Program-made: the position numbers and the translations under genes
Origin: Marinoscillum furvescens DSM 4134
Lineage (GTDB): Bacteria > Bacteroidota > Bacteroidia > Cytophagales > Cyclobacteriaceae
Length of the DNA: 64,000 nucleotides
Reading direction: 5' to 3'
NCBI RefSeq assembly: GCF_003386095.1
Contig: NZ_QREG01000009.1
Location: forward strand, 62,001-126,000
Shown: one piece after another, positions 49,488 to 57,922 of the stretch
Numbering within the stretch: position 1 is the first letter of the stretch
Layout: every line of letters begins with the position of its first letter
Notes under the pieces: model-generated
Databases searched by the model: none
The model's input: the letters and a program-made list of their open reading frames with translations, nothing else
Told to the model about the DNA's origin: nothing

Positions 49488-50678
49488 ATGAACATTCTAT
49501 TTGTGGAGCAAGCAAAGGCGCATCAGCAGCTTTTGCCGCTTACCTATACCCGTCCTGTTGCCGACTTGCGTGTAGGAATCCTTACAATAGCTGAGAAATG
49601 GAGCAAAGCGCTGGATCTTTCCACCTACGGATTTTTAACCCAGCCCTATCTACAGCCCGCTTTTCCTGCAGTGGAAGCAACCAATGCCACTATCTGGATA
49701 GCAGATGGTGTCCTTCCAGACACTGAGCTCACTCAGGCTATCAAAAACTTACAAGAAAACGAAACGCTTTACCTCGACGATCAGCTTCTTGCTGCTCGAG
49801 GGGCAGACAATCCTTTTGAAAGCGATAGTTACCACAAACTGACCTTCGATGGAGCGCCCCATCAGATTCAGCATACGTGGGACATCTTTCGCCTTAATGG
49901 CGCAGAAATCCGCAAAGATTATGACATGATCACTGCTGGCAGGGAAAGCCAGCCAATCACTGATCCCCATACCATCACTTATGGCAAAGACATTTTTCTG
50001 GAAGAAGGAGCCAAAGTAAGAGCAGCGGTTCTAAACGCTGAAAACGGCCCCATCTATCTCGGGAAAAACTCGGAAGTAAGTGAGGGAGCGACCATTCGCG
50101 GTGCATTTGCTTTAGGTGAAAACAGTGCAGTGGCTATGCGAGGCATCGTGCGTGGTGACACTACTTTGGGTCCCTATTGCAAAATAGGTGGCGAGGTATC
50201 CAACAGTGTACTCTGGGGATATAGCAACAAGGCTCACGACGGATTTTTAGGAAATTCTGTGATTGGCCAGTGGTGCAACCTGGGTGCTGCCACCAACAAC
50301 TCCAACCTGAAAAACAACTACGATCCCGTGCGTATGTGGGACTTTGGCAGTGGCAGGTTTGCTCACACAGGTCTTCAGTTTTGTGGGCTGATCATGGGTG
50401 ACCACAGCAAAACAGCTATAGGAACCCTTTTCAATACAGGTACTACAGTTGGAGTGGCTGCCAATATCTTCGGCGAAGGTTTTCCACGCACTATCATTCC
50501 GTCATTTTCCTGGGGTGGAGCATCCGGTTTTGTGACCCACCAGCCCCGCAAGGCATTCATTACTGCAGACATAGTAATGAAGCGAAGAAAAATGGAACTC
50601 ACAGACACGGATAAAGCCATCCTAAACCATATCTTTGAGGCGTCTGCCCAATATCGGGTATGGGAAAAAAACACATGA
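49488..50678 (+). CDS. GlmU-like sugar-phosphate nucleotidyltransferase family protein
   Basis: A 396-residue protein of the alternative bacterial GlmU group of Bacteroidota. The N-terminus (MNILFVEQAKAHQQLLPLTYTRPVADLRVGI) fits the nucleotidyltransferase-related start. The C-terminal half is a left-handed beta-helix of hexapeptide repeats (about 180-330, IYLGKNSEVSEGATIRGAFALGENSAV), with GQWCNLGAATNNSNLKNNY. Thus the protein would supply UDP-GlcNAc or a related nucleotide sugar. A TATTTTTG box lies very close (four bases before the ATG). It starts a seven-gene operon running to 55909. Confidence 0.85.
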   Translation: MNILFVEQAKAHQQLLPLTYTRPVADLRVGILTIAEKWSKALDLSTYGFLTQPYLQPAFPAVEATNATIWIADGVLPDTELTQAIKNLQENETLYLDDQLLAARGADNPFESDSYHKLTFDGAPHQIQHTWDIFRLNGAEIRKDYDMITAGRESQPITDPHTITYGKDIFLEEGAKVRAAVLNAENGPIYLGKNSEVSEGATIRGAFALGENSAVAMRGIVRGDTTLGPYCKIGGEVSNSVLWGYSNKAHDGFLGNSVIGQWCNLGAATNNSNLKNNYDPVRMWDFGSGRFAHTGLQFCGLIMGDHSKTAIGTLFNTGTTVGVAANIFGEGFPRTIIPSFSWGGASGFVTHQPRKAFITADIVMKRRKMELTDTDKAILNHIFEASAQYRVWEKNT

Positions 50679-50687
50679 GGATAAAGA

Positions 50688-51812
50688 ATGCAGTTTGCCA
50701 ACGTCCCTGGTCTTGAGTCATTAAAAAAATCGCTGGTAGCGTCGTACAAAAACAACCACATCGCTCATGCGCAGTTGTTTAACAGTGCACCTGGTGGTGG
50801 AGGCCTGCCTTTAGCGATTGCTTTTGCTACCTTTTTGCTTTGTGAAAACAAACAGGAAGAAGACTCCTGCGGACAGTGCGCAAACTGCCAAAAGCTGGAG
50901 CGTCTCGTGCATCCGGACGTACATTTTATCTATCCCAAGCCATCTGCTAGCAAGTCATCGGACTATGAAAAGCTACAAAACGAGACACTCAAAAAATGGC
51001 GGACTTTTGCAGCCGAAAAGCCCTACGCCAACCTGGATGACTGGGTGAGCTACAATGGGTATGAAAACAAAAACCTTTTTATCTCCAAAGAAGACAGCCG
51101 CAACATCATCAAGACGGTGAGCATGAAGTCTTTTGAAGGGGATTTTAAAATACTGATTATCTGGTACCCTGAGACCATGCACCCTGCAGCAGCCAATGGC
51201 ATACTCAAAGTACTGGAAGAGCCCCCTACGCAGACCATCTACCTGCTGGTAAGCTATGCGTATGACAACCTGCTGGCCACCATCAAGTCACGAACACAGA
51301 TTTTTAATGTGCCTCCATTTCAGGACGATACCATCAAAAGCTATCTCCTGGGCCAGGGCGCCAATGACGAGCTAGCGGATAAAGTCAGTCGAATGGCTGG
51401 TGGAAGTATGGGCCGTGCGATCTATGAAATGGATCATGCCGGCTCCATGGCATATGAGTCGTTTAGAAACTGGATGCAGGTATGCCTAAAAGGTGACTAT
51501 ACGGAGATGGTGAAGCAGACGGAAGCTTTTGCAAGCAGTCCCAAGCCTGCACAACGCAACCACCTTGAGTTTTCCATAGCGCTGATCCGAGATGCCATAC
51601 TTTCCAAAGCCTCCGACGATGCACTCATGCGACGAGATGGTGCTGAAGGTGAATTCATTAAGAAATTTGGCGGGTTCGCCACCTTGGAAGTCTTGGAAGG
51701 GATTTACAAAAACATCAGTACCAGTTTGAACCATCTGCATCGCAATGCAAGCCCAAAAATTACCTACCTGAATCTTTCGTTGCAGTGCAGCAAACTCCTG
51801 CGCTCGTCATGA
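50688..51812 (+). CDS. holB: DNA polymerase III subunit delta prime
   Basis: A 374-residue clamp-loader subunit. The AAA core has the zinc-binding CGQCANCQKLERLVHPDVHFIYP region (about 62-85). Its P-loop (SAPGGGGLPLA) does not match a strict GxxxxGK[ST] motif. Delta-prime itself does not hydrolyse ATP, so this is normal. HPAAANGILKVLEEPP is the usual HxxAxNALLKxLEEPP signature. It starts nine bases after the GlmU-like gene and overlaps the RimB-like gene by ATGA. Confidence 0.9.
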   Translation: MQFANVPGLESLKKSLVASYKNNHIAHAQLFNSAPGGGGLPLAIAFATFLLCENKQEEDSCGQCANCQKLERLVHPDVHFIYPKPSASKSSDYEKLQNETLKKWRTFAAEKPYANLDDWVSYNGYENKNLFISKEDSRNIIKTVSMKSFEGDFKILIIWYPETMHPAAANGILKVLEEPPTQTIYLLVSYAYDNLLATIKSRTQIFNVPPFQDDTIKSYLLGQGANDELADKVSRMAGGSMGRAIYEMDHAGSMAYESFRNWMQVCLKGDYTEMVKQTEAFASSPKPAQRNHLEFSIALIRDAILSKASDDALMRRDGAEGEFIKKFGGFATLEVLEGIYKNISTSLNHLHRNASPKITYLNLSLQCSKLLRSS

Positions 51813-52240
51813 AAGTAAAAAAAACCATCGGCAGAGTAGATAAAGTGGACCTCCCCACGTTGGGAATAGAAAATGCCAATGCCAAAATAGATACAGGGGC
51901 GTATACTTCGTCTATCCACTGCAAAAAGATACAGGTGATCGAAAATGAACTTTGCTTTCAGCTCCCCGTAGATGTAGCTGGCAAAACCATTTTAAAGAAA
52001 TTTTACACCAAAGAGTTTTTTAAGAAAGGAATACGAAGCTCCAATGGAGTCTTGCAAGACCGGTACATCATCAAAACGAAAATCGTCTTGTTTGGCAAAA
52101 GCTATCTGACTGAGTTTTCGCTCACGGACAGGAGCCAAATGAAAAACCCGATTCTTTTGGGCCGAAAACTGCTCAAAGACCGCTTTCTGGTAGACGTCTC
52201 TCAGAAAAACCTTTCCTATGAGCAGAAGCAGCTCTCTTGA
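51809..52240 (+). CDS. RimB-type retropepsin-like protease (ATP-dependent zinc protease family)
   Basis: A 143-residue protein, start ATG 51809 overlapping holB by four bases (ATGA). It has the pepsin-like motif AKIDTGAYTSSIHC (25-38, Asp28-Thr-Gly) and the second lobe NPILLGRKLLKDRFLVDVS. Members of this family (Zn_protease/RimB) are encoded beside rimK in many bacteria and are thought to remove the glutamates that RimK adds to ribosomal protein S6. The next gene is a RimK-like ligase, supporting this assignment. Confidence 0.85.
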   Translation: MKVKKTIGRVDKVDLPTLGIENANAKIDTGAYTSSIHCKKIQVIENELCFQLPVDVAGKTILKKFYTKEFFKKGIRSSNGVLQDRYIIKTKIVLFGKSYLTEFSLTDRSQMKNPILLGRKLLKDRFLVDVSQKNLSYEQKQLS

Positions 52241-52296
52241 TATATTGACAAAGAAACTGCAAGAAAAACACACCTGACACCCAAAATCACAAGCAC

Positions 52297-53199
52297 ATGA
52301 AACTTGCCATCCTTTCTCGCAAAGAAACCCTCTACTCCACGCGTCGGCTCAAAGAAGCTGCCGAGGCCCGTGGACATGAAGCTGTGGTAATCGATCACCT
52401 GAAGTGTGACATCATGATCGAGCAAAATGCCCTGGCCATGTATCATATGGGAGAAAAACTGGAAGGGTTTGATGCTGTGGTACCCCGTATCGGTGCGTCG
52501 GTGACCTTTTACGGCACTGCCGTATTGCGTCAGTTTGAGATGATGGATGTATTCAGTGCTAATAGCTCCATAGCTATCACCCGGTCGCGTGACAAGCTGC
52601 GCAGCCTGCAGATGTTGGCTGCTTCGGGTCTGGGCATGCCCAAAACCGCTTTTACTAACTACTCTAAAGAGGAAAAGCAGATCATCCAAAACATGGGCGG
52701 TGCTCCGCTAATCATCAAGCTACTGGAAGGCACTCAAGGCCTGGGGGTAGTCCTGGCGGAAACGATAAAAGCTGCCAAATCGGTGATTGAGGCATTTCAT
52801 GGGCTTAAGGCCCGGATCATTGTGCAGGAGTTTATCAAAGAAGCTAAAGCATCTGATATCCGAGCCTTTGTAGTAAATGGTGAAGTAGTGGGCGCTATGA
52901 AGCGTACTGGCAAAGAGGGTGAGTTTCGATCCAACCTCCACCGGGGTGGCACTGCAGAGCTCATCAAACTAAAACGCTCAGAAAAAGCGGCAGCAGTGAA
53001 AGCTGCAGACGCCATGGGTCTAAAAATCGCAGGTGTGGACATGCTGCAGTCAGATCGTGGGCCACTAATACTGGAGGTAAACAGCTCTCCGGGGCTGGAA
53101 GGAATAGAACAAGCTACGGGCAATGACATAGCCGGAAAGATCATAGAGTACGTGGAGCAGAACTATCTAAATAAACGAGGAAGAAAGAAAAACGCATAA
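52297..53199 (+). CDS. rimK: RimK family alpha-L-glutamate ligase
   Basis: A 300-residue ATP-grasp enzyme. Features: pre-ATP-grasp region with [17 protein letters not shown] (18-34), PKTAFTNYS, the glycine-rich loop [14 protein letters not shown] (about 146-159), and metal-binding [17 protein letters not shown]. coli RimK adds glutamates to the C-terminus of ribosomal protein S6. RimK-like enzymes can also act in other ligations, but pairing with the RimB protease supports the S6-type role. The gene ends in TAATG, overlapping the hemC start by one base. Confidence 0.92.
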   Translation: MKLAILSRKETLYSTRRLKEAAEARGHEAVVIDHLKCDIMIEQNALAMYHMGEKLEGFDAVVPRIGASVTFYGTAVLRQFEMMDVFSANSSIAITRSRDKLRSLQMLAASGLGMPKTAFTNYSKEEKQIIQNMGGAPLIIKLLEGTQGLGVVLAETIKAAKSVIEAFHGLKARIIVQEFIKEAKASDIRAFVVNGEVVGAMKRTGKEGEFRSNLHRGGTAELIKLKRSEKAAAVKAADAMGLKIAGVDMLQSDRGPLILEVNSSPGLEGIEQATGNDIAGKIIEYVEQNYLNKRGRKKNA

Positions 53200-54113
53200 T
53201 GGAAGCCATCAAAATAGGTACAAGAAAAAGTAAGCTCGCCCTGTGGCAGGCAGAGCATGTTGCCACACAGCTCAACAACGCCGGACTCAATACGGAGCTA
53301 GTTCTCCAGGAAACCAAAGGCGACAAGGTGCTTGACGTGTCCATTGCCAAAATTGGTAGCAAAGGGGTCTTCACCGAGGAGCTGGAAGAGCAGCTGGCCA
53401 CTGGAGTGGTGGATATAGCAGTGCATAGCGCCAAAGACATGCAATCCCGACTGCCAGAGGGCTTTGAAATCATTGCTTTCTCGGAGCGCGAAAAAATCAA
53501 TGATGTCATCGTCGGCGACCAAGAAATAGATCTGCAAAACCCGAATCTAGTTTTAGGTACTTCATCTACGCGCCGCGTAGCACTTTTCAGGCATTTTTAT
53601 CCCCACATCAAAACCGTGGACGTGCGAGGTAATCTACAAACCCGTATTCAAAAAATGCGCGACGGACTCTGTGATGGTCTGGTACTGGCATATGCAGGTG
53701 TACACCGCATGGGCTACGACGATATGATTGGTCATACACTCAGTGATGAAGAATTTATCCCGGCCGTCGGCCAGGGTAGTGTAGCCATAGAAGCACATAG
53801 TAATCTGGACGCAGAGAAACGAGCTGCCATTCGTCAGGCGCTCAATGATCCAAATACCGAAAAAAGGCTCCTAGCGGAGCGCGCTTACTTAGCAAAACTA
53901 GAAGGTGGATGTAGCATTCCTGTCTTTGCCCTGGCCCAGCTGCAAGGAAACGACATTCGGCTACAAGGCGGTATCGTGAGCCTGGACGGTGGCCAGCGCC
54001 TGGTAAAAACCATCACTACACCCAACCCGGCAGCTGCAGGCGAGCAACTTGCCGATGAGATTTTAGCTGCAGGAGGGGATAAAATATTAGCTGAGATTCG
54101 AAAACAACTCTGA
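53199..54113 (+). CDS. hemC: Hydroxymethylbilane synthase
   Basis: HemC joins four porphobilinogens into hydroxymethylbilane, a step of haem synthesis. The 304-residue sequence has catalytic Asp80 (VHSAKD), the substrate-binding arginines in TSSTRRVALFRHFYP (121-135) and Cys238 in EGGCSIP, which holds the dipyrromethane cofactor. GQGSVAIEA closes the active site. It overlaps rimK by one base and is followed by a cyclophilin gene after 36 bp. The rest of the haem pathway is not in this window. Confidence 0.97.
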   Translation: MEAIKIGTRKSKLALWQAEHVATQLNNAGLNTELVLQETKGDKVLDVSIAKIGSKGVFTEELEEQLATGVVDIAVHSAKDMQSRLPEGFEIIAFSEREKINDVIVGDQEIDLQNPNLVLGTSSTRRVALFRHFYPHIKTVDVRGNLQTRIQKMRDGLCDGLVLAYAGVHRMGYDDMIGHTLSDEEFIPAVGQGSVAIEAHSNLDAEKRAAIRQALNDPNTEKRLLAERAYLAKLEGGCSIPVFALAQLQGNDIRLQGGIVSLDGGQRLVKTITTPNPAAAGEQLADEILAAGGDKILAEIRKQL

Positions 54114-54149
54114 CACTCTATATTTGAAAACCGAACTAACACATTCATT

Positions 54150-55001
54150 ATGAACAAAACACTCATTATTGGTGCGCTGATATGCCTTTTTGCGCTAAGC
54201 GCCTGTGATAAAAACAAAGACTACCTAATCACCATCCATACAGAATATGGAGACATGAAGGCCATACTGTATGATGAAACGCCTCTTCACAAGAAAAACT
54301 TCATCGAGCTGGCAAAATCCGGCCGGTATGACAGCACTACCTGGCACCGTGTGATCGAAGGGTTTATGATCCAGGGCGGAGATGTATACGCAAAAGAAGG
54401 TGGTCAGGAACCCGAGGGCAGTCGCATCCCTGCAGAAATCGTAGATGGCTTTTACCATGTGAAAGGTGCGTTGGCTGCAGCCCGGCAGGGAGATCAGGTA
54501 AACCCTAAAAAGCTGTCTTCGAGCTGTCAGTTTTACATCGTGGATGGGAAAGCATTTAGCAAAGCTGAAATGACCACTGACCAAATGAAACTCAACCAAT
54601 CGATCAGCCAAATGCTGCAAAAAGAGGAATATGACAGCCTTCGTCAGCTTTTTGTGGAGCTGCAGCAAAAGCGTGATTTTGAAGGCATGAACCAGCTGGC
54701 TCTGGAAAGCAAGGAATACGTGGAACAAGAACTAGGCATTAGCCTGGACCGCACAGATGTAGATCAGGAAAAATTAGACGTCTATGCAGACAAAGAAGGA
54801 GCTCCACACCTGGATGGCGAGTACACTGTATTTGGCCGGGTGGTAGAAGGTCTGGATGTGATCGACAAAATAGCTGCAGTAGAAAAAGGACGTGCAGATA
54901 AGCCTGTGACGCCTACTTACCTCACTATGGAGGTGGAAATGGTCCCCAAAAAAGAAATCACAAAAAAATACGGATACGAGTACCCAAAAGCTGAGAAATA
55001 A
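54150..55001 (+). CDS. Cyclophilin-type peptidyl-prolyl isomerase lipoprotein
   Basis: A 283-residue periplasmic lipoprotein (Cys19, LFALSACDK). The cyclophilin core (about 28-135) contains ILYDETPLHKKNFIELAK, YDSTTWHRVIEGFMIQGGD and SSSCQFYIVDG. It is then interrupted by an approximately 70-residue helical insertion (about 130-205) before HLDGEYTVFGRVVEGLDVIDKI. The insertion is found in Bacteroidota PPIases and probably binds partner proteins. It folds outer-membrane or secreted proteins in the periplasm. The start overlaps nothing; the stop overlaps the next gene by one base. Confidence 0.92.
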   Translation: MNKTLIIGALICLFALSACDKNKDYLITIHTEYGDMKAILYDETPLHKKNFIELAKSGRYDSTTWHRVIEGFMIQGGDVYAKEGGQEPEGSRIPAEIVDGFYHVKGALAAARQGDQVNPKKLSSSCQFYIVDGKAFSKAEMTTDQMKLNQSISQMLQKEEYDSLRQLFVELQQKRDFEGMNQLALESKEYVEQELGISLDRTDVDQEKLDVYADKEGAPHLDGEYTVFGRVVEGLDVIDKIAAVEKGRADKPVTPTYLTMEVEMVPKKEITKKYGYEYPKAEK

Positions 55002-55909
55002 TGAGAGTGCTCATCACCGGAGCCAATGGTCTGCTGGGTCAAAAATTGATCCACCTACTCAGTGATGATCCTGACATAAAAGTAATAGCCACTGGCAGAG
55101 GTCCTCAGCGGATCCCTGCCAGTGGCTTTTTTTATGTTTCTGCAGACCTTACAGACCCTGAGTCTGTGCAAAGCCTCCTCCGAGAAACAAAGCCAGACCG
55201 CATCATTCACTGTGCGGCCATGACTCAGGTGGACGACTGTGAGCAAAGCCCAGAAGCTTGCGAAAGCGCCAATGTGACTGCCACAGAGCACCTTCTAAAA
55301 GCTACCGAAGCCTTTAGTAGTCACTTCACGTTCGTATCCACTGATTTTGTTTTTGATGGTGAAAATGGACCCTATAAAGAATCTGACCAGCCAAACCCTG
55401 TTAGTGTCTATGGAGCTAGTAAGCTGAAGGCTGAGCAGCTCGTGCAAGCCTCTTCTTTGAAAACAGCCATTGTGCGCACAGTTCTGGTTTATGGCCTGGC
55501 TCATGACCTCAGCAGATCCAATCTGGTGCTGTGGGTCAAAAACAGTCTGGAAGCCGGTAAAGCCATCCGTGTGGTAAACGATCAGTGGCGCACCCCCACT
55601 CTTGCCGAAGACCTGGCTTTAGGTTGTTGGCTGGTAGCTGAAAAAAAGGCAGAAGGTCTTTTTCATATCTCTGGAGAAGGTCTCCAAACCCCTTATGAAA
55701 TGGCACTCAAAGTTGCCGATGCGTTTGATTTGGATGCTTCATTGATTTCGGCAGTGGATGCCAGTACTTTCACTCAGCCCGGAAAGCGCCCACCCAAGAC
55801 CGGCTTTCTTATCGATAAAGCAAAGCAGCAATTGGGGTTTCAGCCGACTCCTTTTGAAGAAGGATTACAGATCGTTTCACTTCAGCTAGCACAAAATCAA
55901 CGAAAATAA
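55001..55909 (+). CDS. RmlD/dTDP-4-dehydrorhamnose reductase-like SDR
   Basis: A 302-residue extended short-chain dehydrogenase/reductase. The NAD(P)-binding motif is GANGLLG (7-13); the catalytic pair is Tyr137/Lys141 (YGASK); TDFVFDGENGPYKESDQPNPV precedes it. Best family fit is RmlD-type (dTDP-4-dehydrorhamnose reductase), but other sugar-nucleotide epimerase/reductases are possible. It is the last gene of the operon. Its stop codon lies inside the first copy of a 20-bp direct repeat that bounds a 480-bp non-coding block. Confidence 0.85.
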   Translation: MRVLITGANGLLGQKLIHLLSDDPDIKVIATGRGPQRIPASGFFYVSADLTDPESVQSLLRETKPDRIIHCAAMTQVDDCEQSPEACESANVTATEHLLKATEAFSSHFTFVSTDFVFDGENGPYKESDQPNPVSVYGASKLKAEQLVQASSLKTAIVRTVLVYGLAHDLSRSNLVLWVKNSLEAGKAIRVVNDQWRTPTLAEDLALGCWLVAEKKAEGLFHISGEGLQTPYEMALKVADAFDLDASLISAVDASTFTQPGKRPPKTGFLIDKAKQQLGFQPTPFEEGLQIVSLQLAQNQRK

Positions 55910-56404
55910 CCTATCTTCTTTGTCTGATATACTAAACTAAGGTCATCCAAATTAAAGAGAATTGAGAGTTTGGACGGGCATTATTCATTTTAGGGATTAT
56001 GTGGTTCATGGCGGATAAGAAATAAAAACTGCCTGCCTGGCCGGCATAGGCAGGTTTGAGTCGATGAAGCATCCGCTCACAATTCTTTATCAGAGAGGAA
56101 TACGATTAGTGTCGAATGCAACTTAAGTTTCATTCCGCTTGCTTCATTGAAGAGTTTTTTTATTTCCCGCCCTGAGACACATAATCACGTTATGAAATGA
56201 ATACGGTCCCGGGGCGCGTAGCCTAGATTTTTGTCCACCGTGGACTCGGCTACTTTTCATCAATGGAAAAGTAGGATAGTTAATCAGCTTGTAGATATCA
56301 AATTAACTGGAAAAAGTTGTGTATCGGAGAGCGACTCAAAACCCTTGAACTAATACAGGAACGAAGGTTTAAATAGTAAGACTGAATAACCTATCTTCTT
56401 TGTC
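55905..56404. repeat. 480-bp non-coding block bounded by 20-bp direct repeats
   Basis: The 20 bases aataacctatcttctttgtc occur exactly at 55905-55924 and 56385-56404, so the second copy lies 480 bases after the first. Between them there is no open frame. The block includes the palindromic CCTGCC-GGCAGG element at 56032-56054, GTCCACcGTGGAC (56233-56245) and the hairpin CTACTTTTC/GAAAAGTAG (56250-56274). The first copy contains the stop codon of the reductase gene. This looks like an inserted or duplicated segment. Confidence 0.75.
56250..56274. repeat. Hairpin CTACTTTTC-7-GAAAAGTAG
   Basis: Two perfect 9-base arms with a 7-base loop (atcaatg), 4 bases after a GTCCACcGTGGAC palindrome. Such hairpins are common intergenic elements in Cytophagales. 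No T-run follows, so it is not a typical terminator. Confidence 0.6.
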
Positions 56405-56447
56405 CAGTTTATGGCTGTGCGATCGTCTTTAATTAAACTTTCTGGAC

Positions 56448-56882
56448 ATGAAAAAATTAATGATAGCTGGATTGCTGTTGATAAGTATCTCGTCAATGGC
56501 GCAGGATTTTTCCTGGCTTACGGGCAGGTGGGTTGGTCCTGGTTTTGGAGGTGTTTTCGAGGAAGTATGGTCAGAGCCTGATGTCAATGGCCACCTGATG
56601 GGCATGTTTCGCTATGCAGACTCGGCAGGTGCGGTACAGTTTTATGAGTTTTGGGTACTAGACGAAACGGGGCTGAAACTAAGACACTTCAATCCGGATT
56701 TTACCGCATGGGAAACCAAAGATGAGTTTATCGACTTTAGCATGATAAAATCTACGCAAGGACTCCTCGAGCTGAAAGGCCTGATCTATGAATTGATCGG
56801 AGAAGACCAACTCAAAATAAGTCTGGACCTAAAACACGGTGACACAGTGCGCACAGAGGTTTTTATTTTGAAAAGGCAATAA
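56448..56882 (+). CDS. DUF6265 family protein, exported
   Basis: A 144-residue protein with a signal peptide (MKKLMIAGLLLISISSMAQ). The mature part (FSWLTGRWVGPGFGGVFEEVWSEPD) matches the lipocalin-like DUF6265 family, with the conserved WLxGxW start and KLRHFNPDFTAWE. Its function is unknown. The gene is separated from the upstream operon by the repeat-bounded block, and 72 bp from the aldo/keto reductase downstream. Confidence 0.8.
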   Translation: MKKLMIAGLLLISISSMAQDFSWLTGRWVGPGFGGVFEEVWSEPDVNGHLMGMFRYADSAGAVQFYEFWVLDETGLKLRHFNPDFTAWETKDEFIDFSMIKSTQGLLELKGLIYELIGEDQLKISLDLKHGDTVRTEVFILKRQ

Positions 56883-56955
56883 GCATCGTACATTTTGACG
56901 GTATCGCTACCTTAGCCAGCGTGATTTTTCTAATTTTATCACAAAAGCCATAGAT

Positions 56956-57906
56956 GTGAAGCAGCTCAAGTTTAGCAATGGAGATCAAATGCCCATGATA
57001 GGGCTAGGCACGGCCGGAATTTCGGCAGAAGAAAGCTATGATGCGGTACGTCATGCCATCAAGGCCGGCTATCGCCACATTGACTGTGCGCCCATCTACA
57101 AAAACGAAGCAGAGGTAGGCCAGGCAATTAATGATGCTATAGCTGACGGTGAAGTAACCCGTGAAGAACTGTGGATTACCTCCAAGCTATGGAACTCGTG
57201 CCATAGATACAATGACGTGGAGCCTGCATGTGAAGCCAGCCTGGAGGCCATGGACCTTGATTACTTTGACTTGTACCTGATCCACTGGCCAATAGCTACA
57301 GAGAGAGGAGTGGACTGGCCAGAAAAAGAAGAAGATTACCTTTCGCCCTTTGAGGCACCTATCGAAGATACATGGACTGGCATGGAAGACTGCCTGGATG
57401 CAGGCTTGACTAAGCACATCGGGGTGAGCAATTTCAATATAGAAATGCTCAAAATCATCCTGGAAGATGGTATGGAACCACCGGAAATGAATCAGTGTGA
57501 ACTTCATCCCTACCTACCGCAGCAAACGCTTTATGACTTTTGCCGATCCAATAAAATACACATGACCGCCTATGCCCCGCTGGGATCTCCTGGTCGTGCT
57601 CCAGAACACCGAACTCCTAATGAGCCGGACTTACTAGCAGAACCAGCCATAGACGAGATCGCGAAGAAACACGGATGTACGCCGGCTCAGGCACTCATCG
57701 CTTACTCACTTACCCGAAAAAATGCTGTGATTCCTCGCTCTGCAAATCCAGAAAGGCAAAAAGAGAACCTGGCTGCAGCAGATTTTAAACTAGACCGGGA
57801 GGACCTCCGCAGCCTTATTATTTTATCCAAACATCGCTATTTTAAAGGTGAAGAATATACGGTGCACGGGTCACCGTATAAACTCACAGATATTTGGGAA
57901 TACTGA
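56956..57906 (+). CDS. Aldo/keto reductase
   Basis: A 316-residue NADPH-dependent oxidoreductase with the full catalytic tetrad: Asp43, Tyr48, Lys77 and His110 (HIDCAPIYKN, SKLWN, LIHWP). The start is GTG at 56956. The C-terminal NADP-binding segment (AVIPRSANPERQKENL) is intact. The substrate is probably an aldose, aldehyde or ketone; the family is broad. The stop lies inside a hairpin that also contains the stop of the converging AsmA-like gene. Confidence 0.93.
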   Translation: MKQLKFSNGDQMPMIGLGTAGISAEESYDAVRHAIKAGYRHIDCAPIYKNEAEVGQAINDAIADGEVTREELWITSKLWNSCHRYNDVEPACEASLEAMDLDYFDLYLIHWPIATERGVDWPEKEEDYLSPFEAPIEDTWTGMEDCLDAGLTKHIGVSNFNIEMLKIILEDGMEPPEMNQCELHPYLPQQTLYDFCRSNKIHMTAYAPLGSPGRAPEHRTPNEPDLLAEPAIDEIAKKHGCTPAQALIAYSLTRKNAVIPRSANPERQKENLAAADFKLDREDLRSLIILSKHRYFKGEEYTVHGSPYKLTDIWEY

Positions 57907-57922
57907 CGGCCATCAGCCGTCA
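57904..57922. terminator. Short hairpin over two converging stop codons
   Basis: TGACGGC / GCCGTCA pair perfectly around catca. The left arm contains the stop codon of the aldo/keto reductase gene (57904-57906) and the loop/right arm contains the stop of the AsmA-like gene (57913-57915, minus strand). A T-rich run follows on the plus strand. Confidence 0.5.

Noticed and set aside
50715-50830. holB as a pseudogene because its P-loop is degenerate
   Set aside because: Delta-prime subunits do not need a working ATP site, and the zinc motif and LEEPP signature are intact.
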